Assembly: GCA_028286165.1 (NCBI GenBank)
Contig: JAPYMU010000152.1
Location: 1 to 30,200 of the forward strand
Length of the DNA: 30,200 nt
Source: Spongiicolonus versatilis
GTDB lineage: Bacteria; Pseudomonadota; Gammaproteobacteria; Arenicellales; Spongiicolonaceae
Reading direction: 5' to 3'
Position 1 is the stretch's first letter. Each line of letters begins with the position of its first letter. Shown here one piece after another: positions 9,343-17,390 of this stretch. The notes beneath the pieces are model-generated. The model was not told the DNA's origin, ran no database searches, and was given only the letters and a program-made list of their open reading frames with translations. Position numbers and translations under genes: made by a program.

Positions 9343-9397
9343 TTTAGCGCCCGGTGTTTGCTATGCTGTTCCCGCCATTGTAAACATCGGTGCGGCC

Positions 9398-10027
9398 ATG
9401 ACAAGAGAGAAAAAACCGGCGCGCGCGCAAAAGCCGGTTGCAGCACTTGCGCAACTGTTGCGCGAAGAACAGGATTCGTCACTGGCCGCGCTGCTCGGCC
9501 ACTACTACCACCGCGCGCCGCCGGAAGACCTGGCCGCCGCCGACCGCGGCGATTTGCGCGGCGCAGTGGTTGCCCACCGCGACTTCGCCACAGTGCGCGC
9601 CGCCGGCGAGGCGCTATGCCGCATCTACAATCCGCAGCGCGAACGTGACGGCTGGCAGTCCGCCGGTACCGTGCTTGAGATCGTCACCGACAACATGCCG
9701 TTTCTGGTGGACTCGGTTTCCATCGCGCTTAACCGGCACGGCCTCACCATTCACCTGACCATTCATCCGGTGGTGCACGTAGCCCGCGACAGCGGCGGCA
9801 ATTTGCTGAGTGCAACCGCCGTTCCCGACAGTGCAAAAAACACCACCGCGGAATCGTGGATGCGTTTTCAGGTGGACCGGCAGCCTGAGGACGGCGCCAT
9901 GCACCGGCTGCAGGACGAGATTAAAACCATCCTCGGCGAAATCCGCCGCGCCTGCGACGACTGGAAAGTTGCAATGCCATACTGCCGGCGGCCTCGGAAA
10001 ATTTCATGCAGCCCGGCGAGCCGCTGA
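9398..10027 (+). CDS. NAD-glutamate dehydrogenase, N-terminal fragment (frame broken near 9975)
   Basis: First piece of the large (about 1,600 aa) NAD-specific glutamate dehydrogenase. Its ~194 residues match the family's N-terminal region: YNPQRERDGW, then VLEIVTDNMPFLVDSVSIALNRHGLTIHL. Homology continues to ACDDWKVAM, after which the frame encodes a short unrelated tail and stops at TGA 10025-10027. The next conserved block, LMVTKASAQSRIHRP, follows in another frame at once. About 80-90 residues normally present here, including the conserved NHFTFLGYEE-type segment, are missing. ATG 9398 is chosen as the start because it leaves a normal N-terminus; the open frame runs further up into the divergent gene. 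The stop overlaps an in-frame ATG of the second piece as TGATG. The break could be a real mutation or an assembly error. Confidence 0.8.
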   Translation: MTREKKPARAQKPVAALAQLLREEQDSSLAALLGHYYHRAPPEDLAAADRGDLRGAVVAHRDFATVRAAGEALCRIYNPQRERDGWQSAGTVLEIVTDNMPFLVDSVSIALNRHGLTIHLTIHPVVHVARDSGGNLLSATAVPDSAKNTTAESWMRFQVDRQPEDGAMHRLQDEIKTILGEIRRACDDWKVAMPYCRRPRKISCSPASR

Positions 10028-13000
10028 TGGTCACCAAAGCCAGCGCCCAGTCGCGCATTCACCGCCCGGCCTATATGGACTGCATCAGCATCCTGCGCCG
10101 CGGCGCCAACGGCCGGCCGCGCGGGCGGATATGCATTCTCGGCCTGTTCACCTCCACCCTGTACCGCCAGCCGACGCGCAGCATTCCGCTGCTGCGCCTG
10201 CGCGGCTCAAAAATTCTGCAGCGCAGCGGCTTCGCCGTGGACGGCCACGGCGGCAAGGCACTGCAGGATGTGCTGGACAGTTTTCCCCGCGACAGTCTTT
10301 TCCAGATTCCGGAGGAGGAACTGTTTGAAATTTGCATGGGCATTCTGGAACTGCAGGAACGCCAGCGCATCCGCCTGTTTGTGCACCGCGATGTGCACCG
10401 GCGGTTTTATTTTTGCATGATTTACCTGCCGCGCGACCGTTACACGCGGGAGTTGCGCCTGCGCTTTCAGGACATTCTGATGGACGCGCTGCACGGCACC
10501 GGCTTTGAGTTCGGAACTTTGTTTTCCGAGTCCATGCTGGCGCGCATTCACTTCATCATTCACGCCCCCACCGACAGCGAGGCCAAACTTTCAGCGGCCG
10601 AAATTCAGCGGCGCATCATGGAATCGGCGCGCTCGTGGGGCGACCAGTTGCGCGAGGCGCTGGCCGCCGCCGAACCGCAGCGCGCCGCCCTGCTGTTCAA
10701 AAAATACGCCGCCGCTTTTCCGGCCGGCTACCAGGAAGACTTCAGCGCCGCCAATGCGGTGCGCGACATTGCCGAGATGGAACGCATGGGCGGCCGGCGG
10801 CAACTCGGCATTCGCCTGGCCGCCGGCGGCGAGGGCGAGGGTGAAGGCGGCGGCGCACTGAAACTGAAATTGTTTTCGCGCGAAAAACCGGTGCCGCCGT
10901 CGGACACGCTGCCGATATTGGAGGCGATGGGGCTGCGGGCGGTGGCCGTGCGCACCTACCTTGCGCACCCGGCGGACGCGGCGGCGGTGTGGGTGCACGA
11001 GTTTGCGCTTGCGCCCGGCGGCGGCGGTGAACTCCGGCTGGATGCGGAGCACCGCGGCCATGTCACCGAAGCCTTTCTGCGCACCTGGGAGGGCCTGGCC
11101 GAGAACGACGGTTTTAACCGCATGGTGCTGAGCGCCGGACTGCACTGGCGCGAGGTCAGCGTGCTGCGCGCTATCTGCAAATACCTGCGGCAAATCCGCA
11201 TCCGTTACAGCGAGAACTACATGATTGAAACGCTGGGCGGCAACCCGCACATGGCGCGGCGGCTGGTGCGCCTGTTCCATGCGCGCTTTGACCCGGCCGG
11301 TGCCGGCGCCGCCGACGGTGCGCTGGTCACCGAAATCAGCGAGGGCCTGGAACGCGTCGCCAACCTGGACGAGGACCGCATCCTGCGCGCGTTTCTCAAT
11401 GTCATCGAGTCCACCCTGCGCACCAACTTCTACCAGAAAGACGCCGGCGGCGGGGATAAGCCGTACCTCTCTTTTAAGTTGGACCCGCAAAAAATCCTGC
11501 GCATGCCGGAGCCCAAGCCGATGTTTGAGATCTTCGTCTATTCGCCGCGGGTGGAGGCGGTGCACCTGCGCGGCGGCCGCATCGCGCGCGGCGGCCTGCG
11601 CTGGTCCGACCGCCGCGAAGACTTCCGCACCGAAGTGCTGGGCCTGGTTAAGGCGCAGATGGTGAAGAACGCGGTGATTGTCCCCACCGGCTCCAAGGGC
11701 GGCTTCGTGGTCAAGCGCCCGCCGGAAGACGGCGGCCGTGAAAAACTCATGGCCGAAGTGGTGGAGTGCTACAAAACTTTCATCCGCGGCATGCTGGACC
11801 TCACCGACAACCTGGTGGACGGCGCGGTGGCCGCCCCGGCCGACGTGGTGCGCCACGACGAGGACGACCCCTACCTGGTGATTGCCGCCGACAAAGGCAC
11901 CGCCACCTTCTCCGACACCGCCAACGAAGTGGCCGCGGAATATAACTTCTGGCTGGACGACGGCTTCGCCTCCGGCGGCAGCACCGGCTACGACCACAAA
12001 AAAATGGGCATCACCGCCAAAGGCGCATGGGAGTCGGTGAAGCACCACTTCCGCGAACTCGGCGTGGACACCCAGAGCATGGACTTCACCGCCGTCGGCA
12101 TCGGCGATATGGGCGGCGACGTATTCGGCAACGGCATGCTTTTGTCGCGGCACCTGAAACTGGTGGGCGCGTTTAACCACCTGCACATTTTTCTCGACCC
12201 CGACCCGGACCCGGAAGCATCATTCAAAGAGCGCCGGCGCCTGTTCAACCTGCCGCGCTCCAGTTGGAGCGACTACGATCCGGGTTTAATTTCCGCCGGC
12301 GGCGGCGTGTTTGCGCGCAGTGCAAAATCCATCGCGCTGTCCGCCGAAGCGCGCGAGGCGCTGAAAATTAACGCGCAGCAACTGACGCCCAACGAGTTAA
12401 TCAACGCCATGCTGAAGGCGCCGGTGGACTTGCTGTGGAACGGCGGCATCGGCACATATGTCAAAGCGGCCGCGGAAACCGACGAGATGATCAGCGACCG
12501 CGCCAACGACGGTGTGCGGGTGTGCGGCCGCGAGTTGCGCTGCCGGGTGGTGGGCGAGGGCGGCAACCTGGGCCTGACCCAACTGGGGCGCATTGAATAC
12601 AGCCAGCACGGCGGCGGCCCCCAGGGCGGGCGCTGTTACAGCGACTTCATCGACAACTCCGGCGGCGTGGACGCCTCCGACCATGAGATCAACATCAAGA
12701 TTCTGCTGAACGCCGCGGTGGCCGCCGGCAAACTGGCGGTGGACCGGCGCAACGCGCTGCTCGCCGACATGACCGGCACGGTGGGCGGCCTGGTGCTGGC
12801 CGACAACTACGCGCAGTCGCGCGCCCTCGGCTTCGCCGCCCGCAACGCGCCCCACACCATCGGTGACGACGCGCGCATGATCCGGCGCCTTGAGCGCGGC
12901 GGCCAACTGGACCGCGCGCTGGAATTTCTGCCCGGCGACGACGAGCTCCGCCAGCGCCAGGTGGCCGGGCAGGGCCTGACGCGGCCGGAACTTGCGGTGC

Positions 13001-14007
13001 TGCTGGCCTACGGAAAAATTGTTTTGTACAACGAACTGGTGCGCTCGGATTTGCCCGAGGATGCTTTTTTGCACCGGAGGCTGGTGGATTATTTTCCGCC
13101 GCTGCTCGGCGAGCGCCACCGCGACGACATGGAGCGCCACCAGTTGCGGCGTGAAATCATCGCCACCGCCATCACCAACGAAATGCTGAACACCATGGGC
13201 CCGACCTTTGCCGAGCGCATGAAAGAGTTGGGCGGCGCCGACTCGGCCGACATGGCGCGCGCTTATATCGCGGCGGTGGAAATTTTTTCCATGGACGAAA
13301 CGCGGCGCGAAATTGAATCGCTGGACAACAAAGTCGCCAGCGACGTCCAGTACGAAATGACCGAATACGCCGTGGGCCTGGTTGAGCGCGCCGCCTCGTG
13401 GATTTTGCGCAACCGGCGCATGCCGCTGGACATTTCCGCCACCGTGGAGCACTTCAAGCCTGGCGTCGCCGAACTCAGCGGCAGCCTGGCCCGCCTGCTG
13501 GCCGCGCCCAACCGTCTGGCGCAGACCCGGCACGCCCGGCAACTGCTCCGGCGCGGCGTGCCGGAAACGCTGGCCAACAAAGTCGCCGGCTTCATCGCGC
13601 TGTCATCCGCGCTGGACATCGTGGAAGTGGCGGCCGAAGCCAGGCGCGGCGTGCTGGCCACGGCACAGGTGTATTTCACCCTCGGCGCGCAACTGGAGTT
13701 GCAGTGGCTGCGCGACATGGCGGCGCACCTGGAAACCGCAAACCACTGGCACACCCTCGCCCGGTTCGGCCTGCACAACAACCTGCGGCAGGAGCAGCGC
13801 CTGCTGGCGGCGGCAGTGCTGAACGAAAGCGGCGGCGCAAAACCGAAGGCGATGGTGAAGGCCTGGCTGGCCAAACACCGCGCGCCCAAGGAACGGTTTC
13901 TGCAGGTGATGGAGGAACTGCAAACCACCGGCAACCCGGATTACGCCATGCTGAGCGTGGCGGTGAACGAGTTGAAAAAATTGCGCAGCGATGCGGGGGC
14001 CGGGTGA
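10006..14007 (+). CDS. NAD-glutamate dehydrogenase, main catalytic part (5' end displaced by a deletion/frameshift)
   Basis: 1,333 residues of the large NAD-glutamate dehydrogenase family, which oxidatively deaminates glutamate to 2-oxoglutarate and ammonia. Intact signature blocks include IHRPAYMDCISI, IPEEELFEI, EIFVYSPRVEAVHLRGGRI, the catalytic segment GGLRWSDRREDFRTEVLG with PTGSKGGFV, DNLVDG, VRHDEDDPYLVIAADKGTATFSD, FASGGSTGYDHKKMGITA, GIGDMGGDVFGNGML, and RSSWSDYDPGLISAGGGVF. The C-terminal helical region is complete to 14007. The frame is open back to 9925, and ASENF just before ATG 10006 still resembles the family, so the real upstream junction lies near 9975. The alternative start ATG 10027 overlaps the upstream TGA. 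If expressed alone it lacks the N-terminal regulatory region. It is convergent with recR, 18 bases away. Confidence 0.9.
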   Translation: MQPGEPLMVTKASAQSRIHRPAYMDCISILRRGANGRPRGRICILGLFTSTLYRQPTRSIPLLRLRGSKILQRSGFAVDGHGGKALQDVLDSFPRDSLFQIPEEELFEICMGILELQERQRIRLFVHRDVHRRFYFCMIYLPRDRYTRELRLRFQDILMDALHGTGFEFGTLFSESMLARIHFIIHAPTDSEAKLSAAEIQRRIMESARSWGDQLREALAAAEPQRAALLFKKYAAAFPAGYQEDFSAANAVRDIAEMERMGGRRQLGIRLAAGGEGEGEGGGALKLKLFSREKPVPPSDTLPILEAMGLRAVAVRTYLAHPADAAAVWVHEFALAPGGGGELRLDAEHRGHVTEAFLRTWEGLAENDGFNRMVLSAGLHWREVSVLRAICKYLRQIRIRYSENYMIETLGGNPHMARRLVRLFHARFDPAGAGAADGALVTEISEGLERVANLDEDRILRAFLNVIESTLRTNFYQKDAGGGDKPYLSFKLDPQKILRMPEPKPMFEIFVYSPRVEAVHLRGGRIARGGLRWSDRREDFRTEVLGLVKAQMVKNAVIVPTGSKGGFVVKRPPEDGGREKLMAEVVECYKTFIRGMLDLTDNLVDGAVAAPADVVRHDEDDPYLVIAADKGTATFSDTANEVAAEYNFWLDDGFASGGSTGYDHKKMGITAKGAWESVKHHFRELGVDTQSMDFTAVGIGDMGGDVFGNGMLLSRHLKLVGAFNHLHIFLDPDPDPEASFKERRRLFNLPRSSWSDYDPGLISAGGGVFARSAKSIALSAEAREALKINAQQLTPNELINAMLKAPVDLLWNGGIGTYVKAAAETDEMISDRANDGVRVCGRELRCRVVGEGGNLGLTQLGRIEYSQHGGGPQGGRCYSDFIDNSGGVDASDHEINIKILLNAAVAAGKLAVDRRNALLADMTGTVGGLVLADNYAQSRALGFAARNAPHTIGDDARMIRRLERGGQLDRALEFLPGDDELRQRQVAGQGLTRPELAVLLAYGKIVLYNELVRSDLPEDAFLHRRLVDYFPPLLGERHRDDMERHQLRREIIATAITNEMLNTMGPTFAERMKELGGADSADMARAYIAAVEIFSMDETRREIESLDNKVASDVQYEMTEYAVGLVERAASWILRNRRMPLDISATVEHFKPGVAELSGSLARLLAAPNRLAQTRHARQLLRRGVPETLANKVAGFIALSSALDIVEVAAEARRGVLATAQVYFTLGAQLELQWLRDMAAHLETANHWHTLARFGLHNNLRQEQRLLAAAVLNESGGAKPKAMVKAWLAKHRAPKERFLQVMEELQTTGNPDYAMLSVAVNELKKLRSDAGAG

Positions 14008-14025
14008 CGGCGGCAGCCGCCGCGC

Positions 14026-14622
14026 TCACAATTCGCGGCGGTCGAGAAAAGCGCGCTGCAAAGTGCCGGGGTCCACGTATTCCAACTCGGCCCCGGCCGG
14101 CAGGCCGCGGGCGAGGCGGGTGATTTTCAGGTTCAACGCGCGCGCCAGGTCGCTGATGTAGTCGGCGGTGGCCTCGCCTTCGGTGGTCTGGTTGGTGGCG
14201 AGAATCATTTCTTCCACGGCGTTGTCGCGGCAAACTTCACCGAGCCGGTGCAGGTGCAAATCTTCCGGGCCCACGCCGTCCAGCGGCGACAATTTTCCCA
14301 TCAGCACAAAATACAAGCCGTCATAAACCCCGGCCTGCTCCACGGTCTGCAGGTCGGCCGGCGTTTCCACCACGCACAGTTGGCGCGCGTTTCTTTTTGC
14401 CGAGGCGCAAATCTCGCACAGTTCGGCCTCGCTGAAGTTATTGCAGCGTTTGCAGTGCACCACGCCGTCCAGCGCGCGGGTGAGGGCGGCGGTGATTTCG
14501 CGCGCGCCTTCGCGGTCGCGCTCCAGCAGGTGAAAAGCCATGCGCCGCGCGCCCTTGGGGCCGACGCCGGGCAGGCGGCGCAGCGCCCGCTGCAGCACTT
14601 CAATGGCGCGCGCGCGACTCAC
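14026..14622 (-). CDS. recR: Recombination mediator protein RecR
   Basis: 198-residue RecR, which acts with RecO and RecF to load RecA at gaps in damaged DNA. It has an N-terminal helix-hairpin-helix (RRLPGVGPKGARRMAFHLL), a C4 zinc finger at C57, C60, C69 and C72 (CKRCNNF...LCEIC), then a TOPRIM domain beginning QLCVVETPADLQTVEQ. The C-terminal LARGLPAGAELEYVDPGTL is typical. It starts at GTG 14622, which overlaps the stop of ybaB as GTGA. The order dnaX-ybaB-recR on the minus strand is the widely conserved replication/repair operon. Confidence 0.96.
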   Translation of the reverse strand: MSRARAIEVLQRALRRLPGVGPKGARRMAFHLLERDREGAREITAALTRALDGVVHCKRCNNFSEAELCEICASAKRNARQLCVVETPADLQTVEQAGVYDGLYFVLMGKLSPLDGVGPEDLHLHRLGEVCRDNAVEEMILATNQTTEGEATADYISDLARALNLKITRLARGLPAGAELEYVDPGTLQRAFLDRREL

Positions 14623-14945
14623 GGAAGCATGCGGGGAAAACCGGCGCCGCCGATCTCGGGCAACTTGTCGCGCGCCGCCCGCTCCACCTTGTGCAGTGCG
14701 TCGTTGAACGCGGCTTTCAGCAAATCCTGCAGCGTTGTTTTTTCATCCGCCGCAAGCAGCGACGGGTCCACCCGCACGCGGCGCACTTTGTAGTCGCAGG
14801 TCATCAGCACGCGCACCAGGCCGGCGCCGGACTCGCCGCTGACCTCGGTGAGGGCCAACTCCTCCTGCGCCTTTTGCAGTTGCTTGCGCATTTCCCCGGC
14901 CTGGCGCATCAGGTCGCCCAGCCCGGCGCCGCCGTCAAACACCAT
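14619..14945 (-). CDS. YbaB/EbfC family nucleoid-associated protein
   Basis: 108-residue DNA-binding protein of the YbaB/EbfC family, forming small dimers that coat DNA. The start is typical: GLGDLMRQAGEMRKQLQKAQEEL (a coiled helix), followed by a beta segment with GLVRVLMTCDYKVRRVRVDPSLL and a C-terminal helix ending KLPEIGGAGFP. It overlaps dnaX by 11 bases at its start and recR by 4 bases at its end, so the three genes are almost certainly co-translated. Confidence 0.94.
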   Translation of the reverse strand: MVFDGGAGLGDLMRQAGEMRKQLQKAQEELALTEVSGESGAGLVRVLMTCDYKVRRVRVDPSLLAADEKTTLQDLLKAAFNDALHKVERAARDKLPEIGGAGFPRMLP

Positions 14946-16584
14946 CGCCGCCGTCTCCGTTCTTCACATTCACCACGCTGGCGCCGAAGCGCTCTTTGAT
15001 TGCGCGCACATGATCGTCGTTGTCCACGCTGCGGCGCACTTCTGCGGCGGCATTGTCAGCCTGTTCGCTTTGGCTTTGCGCCGGCGTCGCGGCATCGGCG
15101 CCGTCCACTTCCCCGGCGTCTTTGAATTCAAGCCGCACCGCGGCGCCGGTCATGCGACTCAGACAACCGGCCAGCGACGCCGCCCGGTCTTCGTGGAACA
15201 TGGGCGCATTGTCCAGCGCCAGGTGCACGCAGTCACCGTCCACCTTGACCGGCCTGGAATGCAGCGCCAACTGCCGCACCATCGCCCGGGCGCCCGAAGC
15301 CTCCACCCACTGCGGCCAGGTTTCGGCGTTGAGTTCGCCGAGATTGAATTTCGCCGGCGGTTTGGACGGTGCTTCCGGCGGCGGTGATTCAGGCGGCGGC
15401 GTTGTTGACGGTGCAGTGGGCGGTTTTGCAGTTGGCGTCACCGTTTTCGGCGCCGCAACCGGCGGTTTTGCAGACGGCGCAACCGACGTCGCCGCACCCT
15501 CCTCCAGCCGGAACGCCAGTATCCGCAACAGCACCATTTCAAAACCGCTGCGCGGGTCGGGGGCCAGGGGCAGGTCGCGCTTGCCCAGCAGCGCGGCCTG
15601 GTAGCACCACTGCAAATCCTCGGCGCTGAAGCGGCCGCTGAGGGCCAGCGCGCCGGCCGGTACGCCGTCCAGACTTTGCGCGGCCTTGGGCGCGCTTTGC
15701 GCCAGGGCCAGGCGGTGAAAACAGAGCAGCAAATCGTCCAGCGCCACCGCATAGTCCGGCGATTTTTCGGCCATGGCAGCGACCGCCGCCAGGGCGCCCT
15801 CGGCGTCGTTGCCGGCAATGGCGCCGAGCAGCGCCTCGGTGTGCGCCTCGTCAATCATGCCGAGCATGGCGCGCACCGCCGCCTCGCGCACCTCGCCGCC
15901 GCCGTAGGCGATGGCCTGGTCCAGGAGGCTGAGGGCGTCGCGCAAACTGCCGGCTGCCGCGCGCGCAAGAATGTCCACGGCGGCAGTGTCAGCCTCCACC
16001 TTCTCCTCGCGCAGAATCAACGTCAGCCGTGCCGCAATCTCGGCGGGCTCCAGCGCGCGCAGGTGAAACTGCAGGCAGCGCGACAGCACCGTCACCGGCA
16101 ATTTTTGCGGGTCGGTGGTGGCAAGCAGAAATTTGACATGCTCCGGCGGCTCCTCCAGCGTCTTCAGCAGCGCGTTAAAACTGTGCGCCGACAGCATGTG
16201 CACTTCGTCGATTAAATAAATTTTAAAGCGGCCGATGGTGGGAACATACTGGACATTGTCCAGCAACTCGCGGGTCTCCTCCACGCGGGTGCGCGAAGCC
16301 GCGTCCACTTCAATCAAGTCCACGAAACCGCCCTGCTCCACCGCGCGGCAGTTGCCGCACTCGCCGCACGGCGATGAATTGATTCCCTTTTCGCAGTTAA
16401 GCGCGCCGGCAAAAATGCGCGCCAGCGTGGTTTTGCCGACGCCGCGCGTACCGCTCAGCAAAAACGCATGGTGCACGCGCCCGGAGTCCAGCACATTGAC
16501 CAGCGTGTCCACCACATGCTTTTGCCCGGAAACTTCGGCAAAAGTGCGCGGGCGCCACTTGCGGGCGAGGGCGAGGTAAGTCAT
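14935..16584 (-). CDS. dnaX: DNA polymerase III gamma/tau subunit
   Basis: 549-residue clamp-loader ATPase. Starting at ATG 16584 it reads MTYLALARKWRPRTFAEVSGQ, the family N-terminus; the open frame extends to a TTG at 16641 that is less likely. Walker A GTRGVGKTT is at 45-53 (K51). The zinc-binding cysteines are 64, 73, 76 and 79, Walker B LIDEVH at 124-129, and the SRC sensor motif at 168-170. Domain III follows, then a Pro/Ala-rich linker and a short C-terminal region with WPQWVEASGARAMVRQLALHSRP, a tau-like domain. I see no A-rich slippery site of the E. coli kind, so a programmed gamma product is not supported. The gene lies 53 bases downstream of the C1 activator gene on the same strand. 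Confidence 0.95.
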   Translation of the reverse strand: MTYLALARKWRPRTFAEVSGQKHVVDTLVNVLDSGRVHHAFLLSGTRGVGKTTLARIFAGALNCEKGINSSPCGECGNCRAVEQGGFVDLIEVDAASRTRVEETRELLDNVQYVPTIGRFKIYLIDEVHMLSAHSFNALLKTLEEPPEHVKFLLATTDPQKLPVTVLSRCLQFHLRALEPAEIAARLTLILREEKVEADTAAVDILARAAAGSLRDALSLLDQAIAYGGGEVREAAVRAMLGMIDEAHTEALLGAIAGNDAEGALAAVAAMAEKSPDYAVALDDLLLCFHRLALAQSAPKAAQSLDGVPAGALALSGRFSAEDLQWCYQAALLGKRDLPLAPDPRSGFEMVLLRILAFRLEEGAATSVAPSAKPPVAAPKTVTPTAKPPTAPSTTPPPESPPPEAPSKPPAKFNLGELNAETWPQWVEASGARAMVRQLALHSRPVKVDGDCVHLALDNAPMFHEDRAASLAGCLSRMTGAAVRLEFKDAGEVDGADAATPAQSQSEQADNAAAEVRRSVDNDDHVRAIKERFGASVVNVKNGDGGDGV

Positions 16585-16637
16585 GGCGCGGTCGGAAACA
16601 ACGGGGGAGGCAAGTATGCGCGGGCCAAGGGTGAAGG

Positions 16638-17390
16638 TCAAGCCGGGCGGCGGCGGCGTTTTTTGCCGGCGCCAGTCTGCGCGGCGGAAATTTTCGGCGG
16701 CGGCAGGTCCACTGCGCGCGCCAGGTGCGGGAATGCATCGCTCTTGTGCGGAATGGCCATGGCGTCCACGAAGTGTTCCTGAAAGCGCGGCTCCACCGCG
16801 GTTTCGATTTTTTCTATATTGCGCACCGCCGCGGAAATTTCGGTGCGCGAGTTGCCGTCCAGCAGCGCGATGCGGGCGCCGGCGCCGGCCGCGTTGCCGG
16901 CCGAACTGACCTGCGACAATTCACAGTCCGGAATCAGGCCGAGCACCATTGCGTATTTGACGTCGATGCGGCTGCCGAAAGCGCCGGCCAGGCGGATGCG
17001 CTCCACCGCCGGCACGCCGAGGTGGTCCATCAGCAGTTTGACGCCGGCGTACAGCGCCGCCTTGGCCAGTTGCACGGCGCGCACGTCGTTCTGGGTGATG
17101 GTGAGCGCGCGGCCGCCGCCTTCACCGCCGCCCTGGTGGAGGACATATTGAAAAGTGCGGCCGTCTTTAACAATGCGCCGTGTACGCGATGCCAGTGCGC
17201 CGTCAATCACGCCATCGGCGCTGATGATGCCGGCGAGAAACATTTCGGCCAGCGCCTCAATGATGCCCGAGCCGCAGATGCCGGTGACGCCGATGCCGGC
17301 CGCGCCGGCGGTCACGCAAGTGCGGCGCCTCGGACAGCGCCACCGCGGCGGTGTCGGCGCCCACATGGCCGGCGATGCACGGCAGCACAA
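16638..17390 (-). CDS. ASKHA-domain corrinoid activator (RACo-like), C-terminal fragment
   Basis: Second piece of the protein whose N-terminal part lies at 17257-18435. Homology begins only around residue 28 (17309) with AGIGVTGICGSGIIEALAEMFLAGI and continues through ITQNDVRAVQLAKAALYAGVKLLMDHLGV, IRLAGAFGSRIDVKYAMVLGLIPD, SSAGNAAGAGARIALL and ETAVEPRFQEHFV to a basic tail. These are the ATP-binding C-terminal blocks of RACo-type reductive activators of corrinoid proteins. The first ~27 codons of the open frame are the out-of-frame shadow of the upstream piece, so the true start of a separate product is unknown. The region between the two pieces, about 75-85 residues in homologues including part of the ASKHA nucleotide site, is missing. 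Confidence 0.78.
   Translation of the reverse strand: MCCRASPAMWAPTPPRWRCPRRRTCVTAGAAGIGVTGICGSGIIEALAEMFLAGIISADGVIDGALASRTRRIVKDGRTFQYVLHQGGGEGGGRALTITQNDVRAVQLAKAALYAGVKLLMDHLGVPAVERIRLAGAFGSRIDVKYAMVLGLIPDCELSQVSSAGNAAGAGARIALLDGNSRTEISAAVRNIEKIETAVEPRFQEHFVDAMAIPHKSDAFPHLARAVDLPPPKISAAQTGAGKKRRRRPA

Noticed and set aside
10591..12186. 531-residue minus-strand open frame inside the glutamate dehydrogenase gene
   Set aside because: Low-complexity shadow frame; the plus strand has uninterrupted family homology.
14008..14025. GC-rich hairpin between the glutamate dehydrogenase and recR stops as a terminator
   Set aside because: The inverted repeat leaves only a four-pair stem with a realistic loop, and no T-run follows.
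14935..16584. Programmed frameshift in dnaX giving a gamma form
   Set aside because: No A-rich slippery heptamer followed by a stop was seen in the expected region.
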